Below are positions 1 through 9,977 of a stretch of DNA of 64,000 bases, in pieces. The stretch is from Herbiconiux gentiana. Its GTDB lineage: Bacteria; Actinomycetota; Actinomycetes; Actinomycetales; Microbacteriaceae. The number at the start of each line of letters is the position of its first letter. The stretch's first letter is position 1. Where the stretch lies: positions 62,001 to 126,000 of the forward strand of contig NZ_JANTEZ010000001.1 in NCBI RefSeq assembly GCF_024978135.1. Direction: 5' to 3'. The notes beneath the pieces were generated by a model, which was not told the origin of the DNA, made no database searches, and was given only the letters and a program-made list of their open reading frames with translations. Position numbers and translations under genes: made by a program.

Positions 1-1
1 C

Positions 2-469
2 CGCATGGTCTACATCGAGGGCGGCCCGCAGCCGCACATCGACGAGTGCCCGTTCGATCGTGCCCCCACGCTCTCCGACGAGGAGGGGCTGATCGTCGCC
101 CGGGGCGAGCACGCCTACGTGCTGCTCAACCTCTTCCCGTACAACTCCGGCCACCTGCTCGTCTGCCCGTACCGGCACGTATCGACGTACGACCTGGCGA
201 CGGATGCCGAGGTGGCCGAGATCGCGAGCCTCACGCAGACGGCCATGCGGGTGCTCACGGCCGTGTCGAACTGCGACGGCTTCAACATCGGCATGAACCA
301 GGGCCGGGTCGCCGGCGCCGGCGTCGCCGGTCACCTGCACCAGCACATCGTGCCCCGCTGGGCCTCCGACGCGAACTTCTTCCCGATCATCGCGCGCACC
401 AAAGCCCTGCCGCAGCTGCTCGGCGACGTGCGCGCCACGATCCAGGCGGCCTGGCCTCAAGTAGACTGA
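2..469 (+). CDS. HIT-family hydrolase/phosphorylase, 5' end cut by window
   Basis: Histidine-triad nucleotide-binding protein of the actinobacterial Ap4A phosphorylase-like group, which act on dinucleoside polyphosphates or nucleotide conjugates in the cytosol. The frame is open to the window edge. The first in-frame ATG at 5 is probably internal, because relatives have more residues before this point. The catalytic triad is clear: [11 protein letters not shown], with H110, H112 and H114 counted from the ATG at 5. The N-terminal zinc-type motif CPFC of relatives reads CPFD here. The stop lies 25 nt before yebC. Family assignment is firm; the exact substrate is unknown. Confidence 0.88.
   Translation, partial: RMVYIEGGPQPHIDECPFDRAPTLSDEEGLIVARGEHAYVLLNLFPYNSGHLLVCPYRHVSTYDLATDAEVAEIASLTQTAMRVLTAVSNCDGFNIGMNQGRVAGAGVAGHLHQHIVPRWASDANFFPIIARTKALPQLLGDVRATIQAAWPQVD
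462..467 (+). promoter_or_regulatory. Candidate -10 box for yebC
   Basis: TAGACT overlaps the stop of the HIT gene and lies 27 nt before the yebC GTG, with a good ribosome binding site (GAAGGAGA, 482-489) between them. No clear -35 is visible. Inference only. Confidence 0.35.
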
Positions 470-494
470 CCACCGACTTCCGAAGGAGATTCTC

Positions 495-1259
495 GTGTCC
501 GGACATTCCAAATGGGCGACGACCAAGCACAAGAAGGCCGTCATCGACGCTCGCCGTGCGAAGTCGTTCGCGAAGCTCATCAAGAACATCGAGGTGGCCG
601 CCAAGATCGGCGGAGCCGACATGTCGGGCAACCCGACCCTCGTCGACGCGGTGCAGAAGGCCAAGAAGACCTCGGTGCCGAACGACAACATCGACCGCGC
701 GATCAAGCGCGGTGCCGGCCTCACCGGTGAGGTCATCGACTACCACACGATCATGTACGAGGGCTACGGCCCCAACGGCGTCGCGCTGCTGATCGAGTGC
801 CTCACCGACAACAAGAACCGGGCCGCGGCCGACGTGCGCACGGCGATGACCCGCAACGGCGGCACCATGGCCGACCCGGGCAGCGTGGCCTACAACTTCA
901 GCCGCAAAGGCGTCATCACCGTCGCCCACGCCGGTGAGCTCAGCGAGGACGACGTGCTGATGGCCGTGCTCGACGCCGGGGCGGAAGAGGTCACCGACCG
1001 TGGCGAGACCTTCGAGGTGCTCACCGACCCGTCGCACATGGTCGCCGCGCGCACCGCGCTGCAGGAGGCCGGCATCGACTACGACTCGGCCGACGTCGAG
1101 TTCGTCGCCAGCCTCCAGGTCGAGGCCGACGCCGAGACGGCCCGCAAGGTGTTCCGGCTGATCGACGGGCTGGAGGACTCCGACGACGTGCAGAACGTGT
1201 ACACGAACATGGATCTGACCGCCGAGGTGCAGGCCGAGCTCGAGAACGAGTCCGACTAG
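495..1259 (+). CDS. yebC: YebC/PmpR family protein
   Basis: 254 residues, the usual length of the YebC/PmpR (TACO1) family. These proteins have been described as DNA-binding regulators and, more recently, as translation factors that relieve ribosome stalling. The family N-terminus [15 protein letters not shown] is present, followed by the conserved stretch with [13 protein letters not shown] and [11 protein letters not shown]. The GTG start is supported by GAAGGAGA six nucleotides upstream. The position directly before ruvC is the classic actinobacterial arrangement. Identification is firm; the mechanism in this organism is inferred from the family. Confidence 0.95.
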   Translation: MSGHSKWATTKHKKAVIDARRAKSFAKLIKNIEVAAKIGGADMSGNPTLVDAVQKAKKTSVPNDNIDRAIKRGAGLTGEVIDYHTIMYEGYGPNGVALLIECLTDNKNRAAADVRTAMTRNGGTMADPGSVAYNFSRKGVITVAHAGELSEDDVLMAVLDAGAEEVTDRGETFEVLTDPSHMVAARTALQEAGIDYDSADVEFVASLQVEADAETARKVFRLIDGLEDSDDVQNVYTNMDLTAEVQAELENESD

Positions 1260-1292
1260 CCGACTGGCACCGAGCGGCCGGAAGGGCGCGAC

Positions 1293-1934
1293 ATGAGGGT
1301 TATCGGCATCGACCCCGGGCTCACCCGCTGCGGCGTCGGCGTGGTCGACGTTTCGCCGACCCGCACGGCCGTGCTCGTGCACGTCTCGGTCATCCAGACC
1401 CCGCCCGAGATGCCGCTCGAACTCCGCCTCCTGGCGGTCGCCGCCGGCATCGAGGCGGTGCTCGACGAGCACCGGCCCGACCACCTCGCGGTGGAGCGGG
1501 TGTTTGCGCAGCACAACGTGCGCACCGTGATGGGCACGGCCCAGGTGAGCGGTCTCGCGCTGCTCGCGGCGGCGCGCCGGTCGCTTCCCGTCGGGCTGCA
1601 CACGCCGTCCGAGGTGAAGGCCGCGGTCACCGGGTACGGGCAGGCCGACAAGAAGCAGGTCGGCACGATGGTGGCCAAGGTGCTGAAGCTCGACGAGATC
1701 CCGCGTCCGGCCGATGCGGCGGATGCTCTGGCCCTCGCGATCTGCCACGCCTGGCGACTGCCGCTCGGGAGCTCGGGCGGTGCGTCGGGCGGTGGTGCCG
1801 GATCGTCCGGGGGCGGCGCGTCGGCCTCGTCCGCGGGCGGCGGCGGAGCATCCGGACTCACCCCGGCGCAGCAGGCGTGGCGCGCCGCCGAGCAAGGGAC
1901 GAAGTCGCGGGTGGCCGCCCGTAGGCTGGTCTGA
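1293..1934 (+). CDS. ruvC: Crossover junction endodeoxyribonuclease RuvC
   Basis: Resolves Holliday junctions made by RuvAB branch migration. The four acidic catalytic residues are visible: D7 in GIDPGLT, E68 in AVERVF, and D141/D144 in DAADALAL. After about residue 158 the protein carries a Gly/Ser/Ala-rich tail of about 40 residues ending in a basic segment, so it is longer (213 aa) than the roughly 170-residue core enzyme. The start has GGAAGG eight nucleotides upstream. The stop overlaps the ruvA start by one base (TGATG), so the genes are translationally linked. Confidence 0.97.
   Translation: MRVIGIDPGLTRCGVGVVDVSPTRTAVLVHVSVIQTPPEMPLELRLLAVAAGIEAVLDEHRPDHLAVERVFAQHNVRTVMGTAQVSGLALLAAARRSLPVGLHTPSEVKAAVTGYGQADKKQVGTMVAKVLKLDEIPRPADAADALALAICHAWRLPLGSSGGASGGGAGSSGGGASASSAGGGGASGLTPAQQAWRAAEQGTKSRVAARRLV
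1922..1933 (+). promoter_or_regulatory. Candidate leaderless-type promoter for ruvA
   Basis: TAGGCT (1922-1927), then exactly six bases, then the ruvA ATG at 1934. This TAnnnT-N6-start spacing is typical of leaderless actinobacterial transcripts, and ruvA has no clear ribosome binding site. The box lies inside the last codons of ruvC. Inference. Confidence 0.35.
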
Positions 1935-2560
1935 TGATCTCAGCCTTGCGCGGCACCGTGCTCTCCCTCTCGGGCGGTACCGCCGTCATCGACGTGGGCG
2001 GTGTCGGGTTCTCGGTGGCCGTCACCCCGCGGCACGCCCTCTCGCTCCGCACCGGCTCGGAGACGACCGTGCTGACGACCCTGATCGTGCGGGAGGACAG
2101 CCTGTCGCTGTTCGGCTTCCCCGACCAGGACTCGCTCGACATCTTCTCGGCGCTCGTCGGCGTCACCGGGGTGGGCCCGAAGTCGGCGCTCGGCGTGCTC
2201 GCCGAGGTGACGCCGAACGAGGTCGCCTCCGCCGTCGCCCGGGAGGACGACGCCGTCTTCCGCAAGGTCTCGGGCATCGGCCCGAAGACCGCCAAGCTCA
2301 TCATCGTCTCGCTGGCCGGCAAGCTCGCCGTGCGCCAGGTCGAGGCGCCCGCCGAGCCCTCGGCCGGCCCCTCGCCCGTCGTGCGCGGCAACGTCGAGCG
2401 CGCGCTGGTGGGCCTCGGCTACCCCGAGCGGAGCGCCACCGCCGCTCTCGACGAGGTGCTCGAGGCCGCCTCGGCCGCCGACGCCGGCAACGTGCAGACC
2501 CTGCTGCGGCTCGCCCTCGCCGTGCTCGGCCCGGCGAAGAACACCGGGGGAGCGCGATGA
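1934..2560 (+). CDS. ruvA: Holliday junction branch migration protein RuvA
   Basis: 208 residues, normal for RuvA. The tetrameric protein binds the four-way junction and loads the RuvB motor. The N-terminal OB-fold region begins [10 protein letters not shown]. The two helix-hairpin-helix motifs appear as [10 protein letters not shown] (about residues 75-84) and [10 protein letters not shown] (about residues 114-123). An Ala-rich C-terminal domain III follows, which contacts RuvB. The stop overlaps the ruvB ATG by four bases, so ruvC, ruvA and ruvB are one translational unit. Confidence 0.97.
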   Translation: MISALRGTVLSLSGGTAVIDVGGVGFSVAVTPRHALSLRTGSETTVLTTLIVREDSLSLFGFPDQDSLDIFSALVGVTGVGPKSALGVLAEVTPNEVASAVAREDDAVFRKVSGIGPKTAKLIIVSLAGKLAVRQVEAPAEPSAGPSPVVRGNVERALVGLGYPERSATAALDEVLEAASAADAGNVQTLLRLALAVLGPAKNTGGAR

Positions 2561-3594
2561 CGCCCGGGTTCGACGGGAACGAGGTCGTCAATCCCGAGGT
2601 CGAGGGCGACGCCGAGATCGCGTTCGAGGGAGCCCTGCGCCCCAAGTCGCTCGCGGAGTTCGTGGGGCAGCGCAAGGTGCGCGGCCAGCTCCAGCTGCTG
2701 CTCGACGCGGCCGCGATGCAGGACAGGACGCCCGACCACATCCTGCTCGCCGGCCCTCCCGGCCTCGGCAAGACCACACTCGCCATGATCGTGGCGCACG
2801 AGACCGGGCGTCCGCTGCGCATGACGAGCGGCCCGGCCATCCAGCACGCCGGCGACCTCGCGGCCGTGCTGTCGTCGCTCGTGCCGGGCGAGGTGCTGTT
2901 CATCGACGAGATCCACCGCATGGCCCGCTCGGCCGAGGAGATGCTCTACCTCGCGATGGAGGACTTCCGCATCGACATCATGGTGGGCAAGGGGGCGGGG
3001 GCGACGAGCATCCCGCTCGACCTGGCGCCGTTCACCCTGGTCGGCGCGACCACCCGGGCCGGGCTTCTGCCGAACCCCCTGCGAGACCGCTTCGGCTTCA
3101 CGGCCCACCTGGAGTTCTACGAGACCGACGAGCTCGTGCGCGTGCTGCACCGTGCGGCCGCGCTGCTCGGCGTCGAGATCGAGGAGGAGTCGCTGCGCGA
3201 GATCGCGTCGCGCTCCCGGGGCACGCCCCGCATCGCGAACCGCCTGCTGCGGCGGGTGCGCGACTTCGCGCTCGTGGCCGGCACCGGGGCGACCCTCGCC
3301 GCCGTGCGCGCCGCCCTGGAGCTCTACGACGTCGACGAGCTCGGCCTCGACCGCCTCGACCGCGCCGTGATGACCACCATCCTGCAGCGCTTCGACGGCG
3401 GCCCCGTGGGGCTCAACACCCTGGCCGTGTCGGTCGGCGAGGAGGGCGAGACCATCGAGGCGGTCGTCGAGCCGTTCCTCGTGCGGATCGGCCTGATCTC
3501 GCGCACGCCGCGAGGCCGGATCGCCACGAAGTCGGGCTGGGCGCACTTCGGCCTGGAGCGCGATTCCGCGGCCCTCTTCGGCGATGACCTATAA
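2557..3594 (+). CDS. ruvB: Holliday junction branch migration ATPase RuvB
   Basis: 345-residue AAA+ motor of the RuvAB complex. Walker A is GPPGLGKTT (residues 66-74), Walker B is FIDEIH (115-120), and the GATTRAG sensor region is near 163-169. A winged-helix C-terminal domain follows ([15 protein letters not shown]). The open frame extends far upstream of the real start. I chose the ATG at 2557 because it gives the normal RuvB N-terminus and the usual 4-nt overlap with ruvA. The TAA stop is embedded in a perfect TATAAT box. Confidence 0.97.
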   Translation: MTPGFDGNEVVNPEVEGDAEIAFEGALRPKSLAEFVGQRKVRGQLQLLLDAAAMQDRTPDHILLAGPPGLGKTTLAMIVAHETGRPLRMTSGPAIQHAGDLAAVLSSLVPGEVLFIDEIHRMARSAEEMLYLAMEDFRIDIMVGKGAGATSIPLDLAPFTLVGATTRAGLLPNPLRDRFGFTAHLEFYETDELVRVLHRAAALLGVEIEEESLREIASRSRGTPRIANRLLRRVRDFALVAGTGATLAAVRAALELYDVDELGLDRLDRAVMTTILQRFDGGPVGLNTLAVSVGEEGETIEAVVEPFLVRIGLISRTPRGRIATKSGWAHFGLERDSAALFGDDL

Positions 3595-3595
3595 T
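3590..3595 (+). promoter_or_regulatory. Consensus -10 box for yajC-secDF
   Basis: A perfect TATAAT, very rare in such GC-rich DNA, overlaps the ruvB stop codon (TAA, 3592-3594) and precedes the 79-nt ruvB-yajC gap. No convincing -35 is seen at 16-18 bp. It probably starts the yajC-secD-secF transcript. Confidence 0.5.
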
Positions 3596-3673
3596 TCAAG
3601 CTGGTCTTCAGGCTCAGCACCCTAAGCTGTTCCTCGCTCAACAACCCCCACCATCTGGAAGGCGCCGTTTTTC

Positions 3674-4111
3674 ATGGCATTCGATCCGTTAACCATCGTC
3701 ATGCTGGTCGTCCTGGCCGTGCTGGTGATCTTCATGTTCCGCAACAGCCGCAAGCGCCAGCGCGAGGCCCAGGAGCTGCAGAGCAAGGTGGCGGTGGGCG
3801 CCGAGGTCATGACGAACTTCGGCGTGTACGGCACCGTGCTCGAGATGGACGACGAGGAGAACCAGGTCCTCCTCGAGACCACCCCCGGCACCGTGCTGAA
3901 GGTTCACCGCCAGACGGTCACCCGCGTCGTCACCCCCTCGCCCCTGGCCCCGGTCGACGAGCCGGTCGCCCTCGACGGCGAGCCCGCCTACGGCGAACGC
4001 CTCGACGAGCCCACCGACTCGAGCGCGTCGCCGCTGCTCGACGGTCCCTCCACCCGAATCACGGATGCCCCCGACTCCGCCGCAAAGTCCGACAAGAAGG
4101 GCGACGAGTAA
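3674..4111 (+). CDS. yajC: Preprotein translocase subunit YajC
   Basis: 145 residues. An N-terminal membrane helix (about residues 6-22, LTIVMLVVLAVLVIFMF) is followed by a basic stretch RNSRKRQREAQ and the conserved cytosolic YajC region (VAVGAEVMTNFGVYGTVLEMD). The acidic, Ser-rich tail is longer than in E. coli YajC (110 aa), as is usual in actinobacteria. It forms an accessory complex with SecD and SecF, whose genes follow directly. The ribosome binding site (GGAAGG, 3657-3662) is somewhat distant from the ATG. Confidence 0.93.
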   Translation: MAFDPLTIVMLVVLAVLVIFMFRNSRKRQREAQELQSKVAVGAEVMTNFGVYGTVLEMDDEENQVLLETTPGTVLKVHRQTVTRVVTPSPLAPVDEPVALDGEPAYGERLDEPTDSSASPLLDGPSTRITDAPDSAAKSDKKGDE

Positions 4112-4179
4112 CAACTCGTCCGACCTCTGACTCACGCTCGTCGCGATGGCGCTCGAGCGAACAGAAAGCTGAGTAACTG

Positions 4180-5895
4180 GTGGCACAATCGACCGCCGTG
4201 AAGAAGGCGTGGAAGACGCTGATCTGGCTCGGAGTGATCTTCGCGGTCCTGATCGGCACGATCGCTGGAGGCGTGCTGTTCAGCACCGCCACGTGGACCC
4301 CGAAGCTCGCCCTCGACCTCGAGGGCGGCACGCAGATCATCCTGACCCCGAAGCTCGAGTCGGGGCAGGAGGTCTCGGCCGAGCAGCTCGACCAGGCGGT
4401 GTCGATCATCCGGCAGCGTGTGGACGCCAGCGGTGTCTCCGAGGCCGAGGTCACCACGCAGGGTGCCCGCAACGTCGTCGTGTCGATTCCGGGTCAGCCC
4501 GACGACGCCACGCTGAACCGCATCGAGTCCTCCGCGAAGCTCGACTTCCGCGCGGTGCTGCTGGCCGGCGTCGCCACGCCGTCGGCGTCCACCTCGCCGA
4601 GCGCGTCGCCCGACCCGAGCCTGTCCACGGTTCCCACCGCGACGCCCACCAACGGCAGCGACCTGGCCTACGTGACGCCCGCTCTGCAGGCGCAGTTCGA
4701 CAGCTTCGACTGCGCGTCCGAGGCCGCGGAGGACGCCGGTCAGGCCCCCGCCGACCAGCCGCTCGTCACCTGTGACGACAACGGCGTGAAGTACCTGCTC
4801 GGGCCTGTCGAGATCGAGGGCGCCGACATCGCCGACGCCTCGGCCGGCGTCGCCACCACGCAGCAGGGCGCCTCCACCGGCCAGTGGGTCGTCGACATCT
4901 CGTTCAACGACGCCGGCACCCAGAAGTTCGCCGACGTCACCACCCGGCTGTTCGGCCTGCAGGGCGTGCAGAACCAGTTCGCCATCGTGCTCGACGGCAA
5001 GGTGATCACCGCCCCCACCACCGGAGGCGCCTTCACCGACGGCAAGGCCCAGATCTCGGGCTCGTTCACGCAGGACTCCGCGCAGACGCTCGCCGACCAG
5101 CTGAAGTTCGGCGCGCTGCCGATCGGCTTCACCACGCAGTCCTCCGAGGCCATCTCGGCGACGCTCGGATCGACGCAGCTGCTTTCCGGCCTCATCGCCG
5201 GCGCGATCGGCCTGATCCTCGTGGTGATCTACTCGCTGCTGCAGTACCGCCTGCTCGGCACGGTCACCATCGCCTCGCTCGTCGTGGCGGCGGCGCTCAC
5301 CTACCTCCTGGTGACGCTGATGTCGTGGCGCATCGACTTCCGGCTGTCGCTCGCCGGCGTCGCGGGTCTCATCGTCGCGATCGGCATCACGGCCGACTCC
5401 TTCATCGTCTACTTCGAGCGAATACGAGACGAGCTGCGCGACGGGCGGGCTCTGAACTCCTCGGTGCAGGCCGGCTGGAAGCGCGCGATCCGCACGATCA
5501 CCGCCTCCGACGCCGTGAACTTCCTTGCCGCCGCCGTGCTCTACGTTCTCGCCGTCGGCAACGTGCGCGGCTTCGCGTTCACGCTGGGTCTCACGACCAT
5601 CGTCGACATCGTCGTGGTGATGCTGTTCACGCACCCGCTCATGACGCTGCTCGCCGAGCTGCCGTTCTTCCGCGACGGTCACAAGCTCTCGGGTCTCGAC
5701 CCGCGCGCCCTCGGCGCGGTCTACCGCGGACGGGCCCAGTTCCGGGCGCCGTCCGCGAGCGTCACGGCGGCCAAGAAGGGCTCGTCGAGCCGGGAGGCCG
5801 TGAAGCGCCAGACCATCGCCGAGCGCAAGGCCGCCGAACTCTCCGCGAGCGGCACCGGCTCGACCCGCACGACCGACGAGGGGAAGAACTCCTGA
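4180..5895 (+). CDS. secD: Protein translocase subunit SecD
   Basis: 571-residue membrane component that uses the proton gradient to help preproteins leave the Sec channel. One N-terminal membrane helix (about 12-32) precedes a large extracytoplasmic part with DLEGGTQIIL. Five more helices lie in the C-terminal part (from about residue 334, LLSGLIAGAIGLILVVIYSLL). The external domain carries a Ser/Thr/Pro/Ala-rich low-complexity linker at about 130-160. The C-terminal tail is basic and cytosolic. Start is GTG. The stop overlaps the secF ATG by one base. Confidence 0.96.
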   Translation: MAQSTAVKKAWKTLIWLGVIFAVLIGTIAGGVLFSTATWTPKLALDLEGGTQIILTPKLESGQEVSAEQLDQAVSIIRQRVDASGVSEAEVTTQGARNVVVSIPGQPDDATLNRIESSAKLDFRAVLLAGVATPSASTSPSASPDPSLSTVPTATPTNGSDLAYVTPALQAQFDSFDCASEAAEDAGQAPADQPLVTCDDNGVKYLLGPVEIEGADIADASAGVATTQQGASTGQWVVDISFNDAGTQKFADVTTRLFGLQGVQNQFAIVLDGKVITAPTTGGAFTDGKAQISGSFTQDSAQTLADQLKFGALPIGFTTQSSEAISATLGSTQLLSGLIAGAIGLILVVIYSLLQYRLLGTVTIASLVVAAALTYLLVTLMSWRIDFRLSLAGVAGLIVAIGITADSFIVYFERIRDELRDGRALNSSVQAGWKRAIRTITASDAVNFLAAAVLYVLAVGNVRGFAFTLGLTTIVDIVVVMLFTHPLMTLLAELPFFRDGHKLSGLDPRALGAVYRGRAQFRAPSASVTAAKKGSSSREAVKRQTIAERKAAELSASGTGSTRTTDEGKNS

Positions 5896-6899
5896 TGGCC
5901 AGCTTCTCCCAATTCGGAAACGACCTCTACTCGGGCAAGCGCTCGATCGACTTCGTCGGTCGCCGCCGCATCTGGTACATCATCTCGGCGGTGCTCGTGC
6001 TGGTGGCCCTGATCGGTCCGTGGCTGCGCGGCGGCTACGAGTTTGGCATCGAGTTCCGCGGTGGCTCGGAGTTCACCGTGTCCCAGGTCTCGACCATGGA
6101 CCAGACGCTCGCGACGAACGCCGTGAACGAGGCGGCCCCCGGCGTGAACCCCCGGGTCAGCACCCTCGGTGGCGACTCGGTGCGCGTGCAGACCGACGAG
6201 CTCGACAAGACGCAGACCTCGACGGTTCAGGATGCCCTGGCCACCGCCTACGGTGTGCCGGCCGACGACGTCACCACCTCCTTCATCGGGGCGACCTGGG
6301 GCCAGGACATCACGACCCAGGCCATCCGGGGCCTCGTGATCTTCCTCGTGCTGGTGGCCGTGTTCATGGCGCTGTACTTCCGCACCTGGAAGATGGCGGC
6401 GGCGGCGCTGATCGCGCTGCTGCACGACCTCGTGATCACGGCGGGCGTCTACGGTCTGACCGGGCTGGAGATCACCCCCGCCGCGGTGATCGGGTTCCTG
6501 ACGATCCTCGGCTACTCGCTCTACGACACCGTGGTGGTGTTCGACAAGATCCGCGAGAACACGGCCGGTATGACTGAGCGCGGCACGCAGACGTTCCCCG
6601 AGATGGTGAACCTCGCGATCAACCAGACGCTCGTGCGGTCGATCAACACCTCGATCGTGGCCGCCCTGCCGGTGGCGTCCATCCTCATCATCGGGTCGTT
6701 CGTGCTCGGCGCCTCGACCCTGCGCGACATCTCGCTCGCGCTGCTGATCGGCATCATCGTCGGCACGTACTCCACGATCTTCGTGGCGGCGCCGCTGTAC
6801 GTGCAGTTCCGGCAGAACGAGGCGAAGATGCGCAAGCACGACGCCCGCGTCGAAGCCGATCGGGAGCGCGCGGCCAAGACGGCCGTCGCCTCCGCCTGA
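5895..6899 (+). CDS. secF: Protein translocase subunit SecF
   Basis: 334 residues. It pairs with SecD in the membrane to promote protein export. The SecF signature FGIEFRGGSEFTV lies after the first membrane helix, and the last five helices include ITPAAVIGFLTILGYSLYDT with the conserved helix-4 region (YSLYDTVVVFDKIREN). The start was placed at the ATG overlapping the secD stop (TGATG), where the normal N-terminus begins. A strong terminator hairpin follows 10 nt after the stop, ending the yajC-secDF unit. Confidence 0.96.
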   Translation: MASFSQFGNDLYSGKRSIDFVGRRRIWYIISAVLVLVALIGPWLRGGYEFGIEFRGGSEFTVSQVSTMDQTLATNAVNEAAPGVNPRVSTLGGDSVRVQTDELDKTQTSTVQDALATAYGVPADDVTTSFIGATWGQDITTQAIRGLVIFLVLVAVFMALYFRTWKMAAAALIALLHDLVITAGVYGLTGLEITPAAVIGFLTILGYSLYDTVVVFDKIRENTAGMTERGTQTFPEMVNLAINQTLVRSINTSIVAALPVASILIIGSFVLGASTLRDISLALLIGIIVGTYSTIFVAAPLYVQFRQNEAKMRKHDARVEADRERAAKTAVASA

Positions 6900-6909
6900 T
6901 CGTCCGTCC

Positions 6910-6951
6910 GGGCCCTGCCGCGCATCCGAACCCGGGTGTGCGGCAGGGCCC
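6910..6951 (+). terminator. Terminator after secF
   Basis: A perfect 12-bp GC-rich stem (arms 6910-6921 and 6940-6951) with an 18-nt loop just after the secF stop. There is no long T-run, as is common for actinobacterial terminators. The loop contains a GCATCCG motif. Confidence 0.75.
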
Positions 6952-7020
6952 GGCGTGCTTCCGGGCCGCCGCGTGCATCGGTGCCTCCGCGCTGGGGGAT
7001 AATCGACGTGGAGGCCTGAC

Positions 7021-9279
7021 ATGACCGAGACGAGCACCACCTCGACCGCGACGCTGCGACGTCTCGTTCCGCGCCTGTTCTCCCGCGCCCAGCCGGCCGG
7101 TGCGGTCGACGAGCTGCTGCGCACGGTGCGCACGAACCACCCGAAAGCCGACCTCACCATCCTCGAGCGCGCCTACGCCACCGCCGAGAAGGCGCACGAC
7201 GGACAGAAGCGCCGGAGCGGCGAGCCGTACATCACGCACCCGATCGCCGTGGCGCAGATCCTCGCCGAGCTCGGGCTCGGCTCGAAGGCCGTCGCCGCCG
7301 CCCTGCTGCACGACACGGTGGAGGACACCGAGTACTCGCTCGACATGCTGCGGCACGACTTCGGCGACGAGGTCGCGATGCTCGTCGACGGCGTCACCAA
7401 GCTCGACAAGGTGAAGTACGGCGACAGCGCCCAGGCCGAGACCGTGCGCAAGATGATCGTGGCGATGTCCCGCGACATCCGCGTGCTGATCATCAAGCTC
7501 TGCGACCGGCTGCACAACGCGCGCACCTGGGGCTTCGTGCCCGCCGAGTCGGCGGCCCGCAAGGCCAAGGAGACCCTCGAGATCTATGCGCCGCTGGCGC
7601 ACCGCCTGGGCATCCAGTCGATCAAGTGGGAGCTCGAGGACCTCTCGTTCGCCGTGCTGTACCCGAAGCTCTACGTCGAGATCGAGAACCTCGTGCGCCA
7701 GCGCACCCCGCAGCGCGAGGAGTACGTGCAGCAGGTCATCGACGCCGTCGGCGACGACCTCAAGTCGGGCCGGATCCGCGGCAAGGTGGTCGGCCGCCCC
7801 AAGCAGTACTACTCGATCTACCAGAAGATGATCGTGCGCGGCCGCGAGTTCGACGAGATCTACGACCTCGTGGGCATCCGCGTGCTGGTGAACACCGTGC
7901 GCGACTGCTACGCCGTGCTCGGCTCGATCCACGCGCGCTGGAACCCGATCCCCGGCCGGTTCAAGGACTACATCGCGACGCCGAAGTTCAACCTGTACCA
8001 GTCGCTGCACACCACGGTGATCGGGCCGGGTGGCCGTCCCGTCGAGATCCAGATCCGCACCACCGAGATGCACCAGCGCGCCGAGTTCGGTGTGGCGGCG
8101 CACTGGAAGTACAAGGAGCGGATGAACGGCGGCAAGTCGTCGTCGACCGCCCCCGCCGGCATGCCCGACACCGACATGGCCTGGCTCGCCCGCATCAGCG
8201 ATTGGCAGGCCGAGACCGTCGACCCCGGGGAGTTCCTCGACTCGCTGCGCTTCGAGATCGGGGCGAAGGAGGTCTACGTCTTTACCCCCAAGGGTAAGGT
8301 GATCGGCTTGCCCGCCGGGGCGACCCCGGTCGACTTCGCCTACGCCGTGCACACCGAGGTGGGGCACCGCACCATGGGCGCCAAGGTCAACGGGCGGCTG
8401 GTGCCGCTGGACTCCACCCTCGGCTCCGGCGACGTCGTCGAGGTGTTCACCTCGAAGAACCCGGATTCCGGCCCGTCGCAGGACTGGCTGAGCTTCGTGC
8501 AGAGCCCGCGGGCGCGCAACAAGATCCGTCAGTGGTTCACCAAGGAGCGGCGCGACGAGGCCATCGAGCAGGGCCGCGACGCCATCGCCCGCGCGATGCG
8601 CAAGCAGAACCTTCCGCTGCAGAAGCTGATGAGCCAGGACTCCATCGCCGACGTGGCCTCGCAGCTGCACTACGACAACGTCTCGGGGCTGTACGCGGCC
8701 ATCGGCGAGGGTCACATCTCGACCCAGTCGGTGATCGAGAAGGTGCTCGCGTCGCTGCAGACGGAGGTCGAGAGCGACGACTCCGATCTCGACGTGTTCG
8801 TGGGCAACCGTCCCCGGGTCACGCACAGCGACTCGGGTGTGCTGGTGCGAGGCGCCCCCGACATCCTGGTCAAGCTCGCCAAGTGCTGCACGCCGGTGCC
8901 CGGCGACCCGATCGTGGGCTTCGTGACGCGGGGTTCCGGCGTCTCGGTGCACCAGTCCGACTGCCACAACGTGGCATCGCTACTGAACGAGCCCGAGCGC
9001 ATGATCGACGTCGAGTGGGCGCCGTCGTCGAAGAGCGTGTTCCTCGTGCAGATCCAGGTCGAGGCCCTCGACCGCTCGGGGCTGCTCTCCGACGTCACGC
9101 GCGTTCTGTCGGAGCACCACGTGAACATCCTCTCGGCCTCGGTGAGCACGTCGAGCGATCGCCTGGCGATCAGCCGCTTCGTGTTCGAGATGGGCGACAC
9201 GACCCACCTCGATCGTGTGCTGAACGCGGTGCGGCGCATCGACGCCGTGTACGACGTGTACCGCGTCAGCGGAGGCTGA
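7021..9279 (+). CDS. rel: Bifunctional (p)ppGpp synthetase/hydrolase Rel
   Basis: 752 residues, full length for the long RelA/SpoT enzymes that make and destroy the stringent-response alarmone. The HD hydrolase domain is intact ([12 protein letters not shown]97-D98). The synthetase domain has RFKD at 313-316; RxKD marks bifunctional Rel rather than the EXDD of monofunctional RelA. It also has [11 protein letters not shown]. The TGS domain ([20 protein letters not shown]) and a C-terminal ACT domain ([20 protein letters not shown]) follow. The ribosome binding site GGAGG precedes the ATG. The last codons lie in a duplicated hairpin sequence. Confidence 0.96.
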   Translation: MTETSTTSTATLRRLVPRLFSRAQPAGAVDELLRTVRTNHPKADLTILERAYATAEKAHDGQKRRSGEPYITHPIAVAQILAELGLGSKAVAAALLHDTVEDTEYSLDMLRHDFGDEVAMLVDGVTKLDKVKYGDSAQAETVRKMIVAMSRDIRVLIIKLCDRLHNARTWGFVPAESAARKAKETLEIYAPLAHRLGIQSIKWELEDLSFAVLYPKLYVEIENLVRQRTPQREEYVQQVIDAVGDDLKSGRIRGKVVGRPKQYYSIYQKMIVRGREFDEIYDLVGIRVLVNTVRDCYAVLGSIHARWNPIPGRFKDYIATPKFNLYQSLHTTVIGPGGRPVEIQIRTTEMHQRAEFGVAAHWKYKERMNGGKSSSTAPAGMPDTDMAWLARISDWQAETVDPGEFLDSLRFEIGAKEVYVFTPKGKVIGLPAGATPVDFAYAVHTEVGHRTMGAKVNGRLVPLDSTLGSGDVVEVFTSKNPDSGPSQDWLSFVQSPRARNKIRQWFTKERRDEAIEQGRDAIARAMRKQNLPLQKLMSQDSIADVASQLHYDNVSGLYAAIGEGHISTQSVIEKVLASLQTEVESDDSDLDVFVGNRPRVTHSDSGVLVRGAPDILVKLAKCCTPVPGDPIVGFVTRGSGVSVHQSDCHNVASLLNEPERMIDVEWAPSSKSVFLVQIQVEALDRSGLLSDVTRVLSEHHVNILSASVSTSSDRLAISRFVFEMGDTTHLDRVLNAVRRIDAVYDVYRVSGG

Positions 9280-9328
9280 GCGCGCCCGGCCGGCGGCACT
9301 GCTGCCGCGTCAGCGGAGGCTGAGCGCG
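9261..9328. repeat. Direct 24-nt hairpin repeat at the convergent ends of rel and the AbiEi-like gene
   Basis: An identical 24-nt sequence occurs at 9261-9284 and 9305-9328 (period 44). The first copy covers the last codons and TGA of rel; the second covers the last codons and stop of the minus-strand gene. Each copy can fold: TCAGC pairs with GCTGA around GGAG, extended by CGCG/CGCG with one bulge. It may act as a two-way terminator. Confidence 0.75.
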
Positions 9329-9885
9329 GCCAGGCGGTCGAGGGCGCGCTGCTTGTGCGGCAGGTGCGGTGACCGGTGCAGGGCCGCCGCCGCCCGCTCG
9401 CGCCCCGAGGTCTGCATCAGGAGCAGCGTGATCACCGCGCTGCGGTGCCGGCCGTCATAGCGGTCGTCGGGAGGAAGGCGCAGCAGGTCGAGCGCCGTGC
9501 GGAGCGGCGTGGTCGACAACACGCCCCGCACCAGGATGAGCTCGTCGGGCCGGAGCACCGCCTGCCTAACGCTCCACGCGACGTCGGGCACCACCCGCAC
9601 GCGGTGGTCGCTGCGTACGCACAGCTCGAGCGGCCCCGGCGGCGCGGCCCACGCGCCGTGCAGCCACGCCGCGGTGCGCCGCTCCACCACGAGACCCACG
9701 GGCAGTCGTGGCAGCAGGGAGAGTGCCCGGAGCTCCCGAGCGCCCCGCAGGTCGACGGTGCCGGCGATGTCGGCGGGGGAGAAGCGGTCGCCCACTCCGA
9801 CGAGGTCGCCGTCGAGCCGAGCCGCGTGGAGCTCCGCCAGATGCAGGTCGGTGCGGTCGAGGAGGAAGGGCAGCGAAGGGGGCAT
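9310..9885 (-). CDS. AbiEi-like protein of unknown function
   Basis: 191 residues. The pattern resembles actinobacterial proteins labelled AbiEi-like (type IV antitoxin family): an N-terminal part with LAELHAARLDGDL, then ERRTAAWLHGAW, then STTPLRTALDLLRL. No AbiEii-type nucleotidyltransferase gene is adjacent, so it is not a toxin-antitoxin pair here. The ATG at 9885 was chosen because the MPPSLPFLLDR start resembles relatives; an ATG at 9927 would add 14 residues. It sits between rel and the DUF349 gene, converging on rel. Family is moderately sure, function unknown. Confidence 0.6.
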   Translation of the reverse strand: MPPSLPFLLDRTDLHLAELHAARLDGDLVGVGDRFSPADIAGTVDLRGARELRALSLLPRLPVGLVVERRTAAWLHGAWAAPPGPLELCVRSDHRVRVVPDVAWSVRQAVLRPDELILVRGVLSTTPLRTALDLLRLPPDDRYDGRHRSAVITLLLMQTSGRERAAAALHRSPHLPHKQRALDRLAALSLR

Positions 9886-9977
9886 GCCCCGATGGTGCCA
9901 GGAGACGGCGAAGGCCGGGACGAGCATCCGGAATCTGTGGATGACCGCCCCGGCCCGCGTGCCGGTGGAGGAGAGGA

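Noticed and set aside
6998-7003. GATAAT as a rel promoter
   Set aside because: The start of transcription would fall within the rel ribosome binding site (7008-7014), so it is unlikely to be the main promoter.
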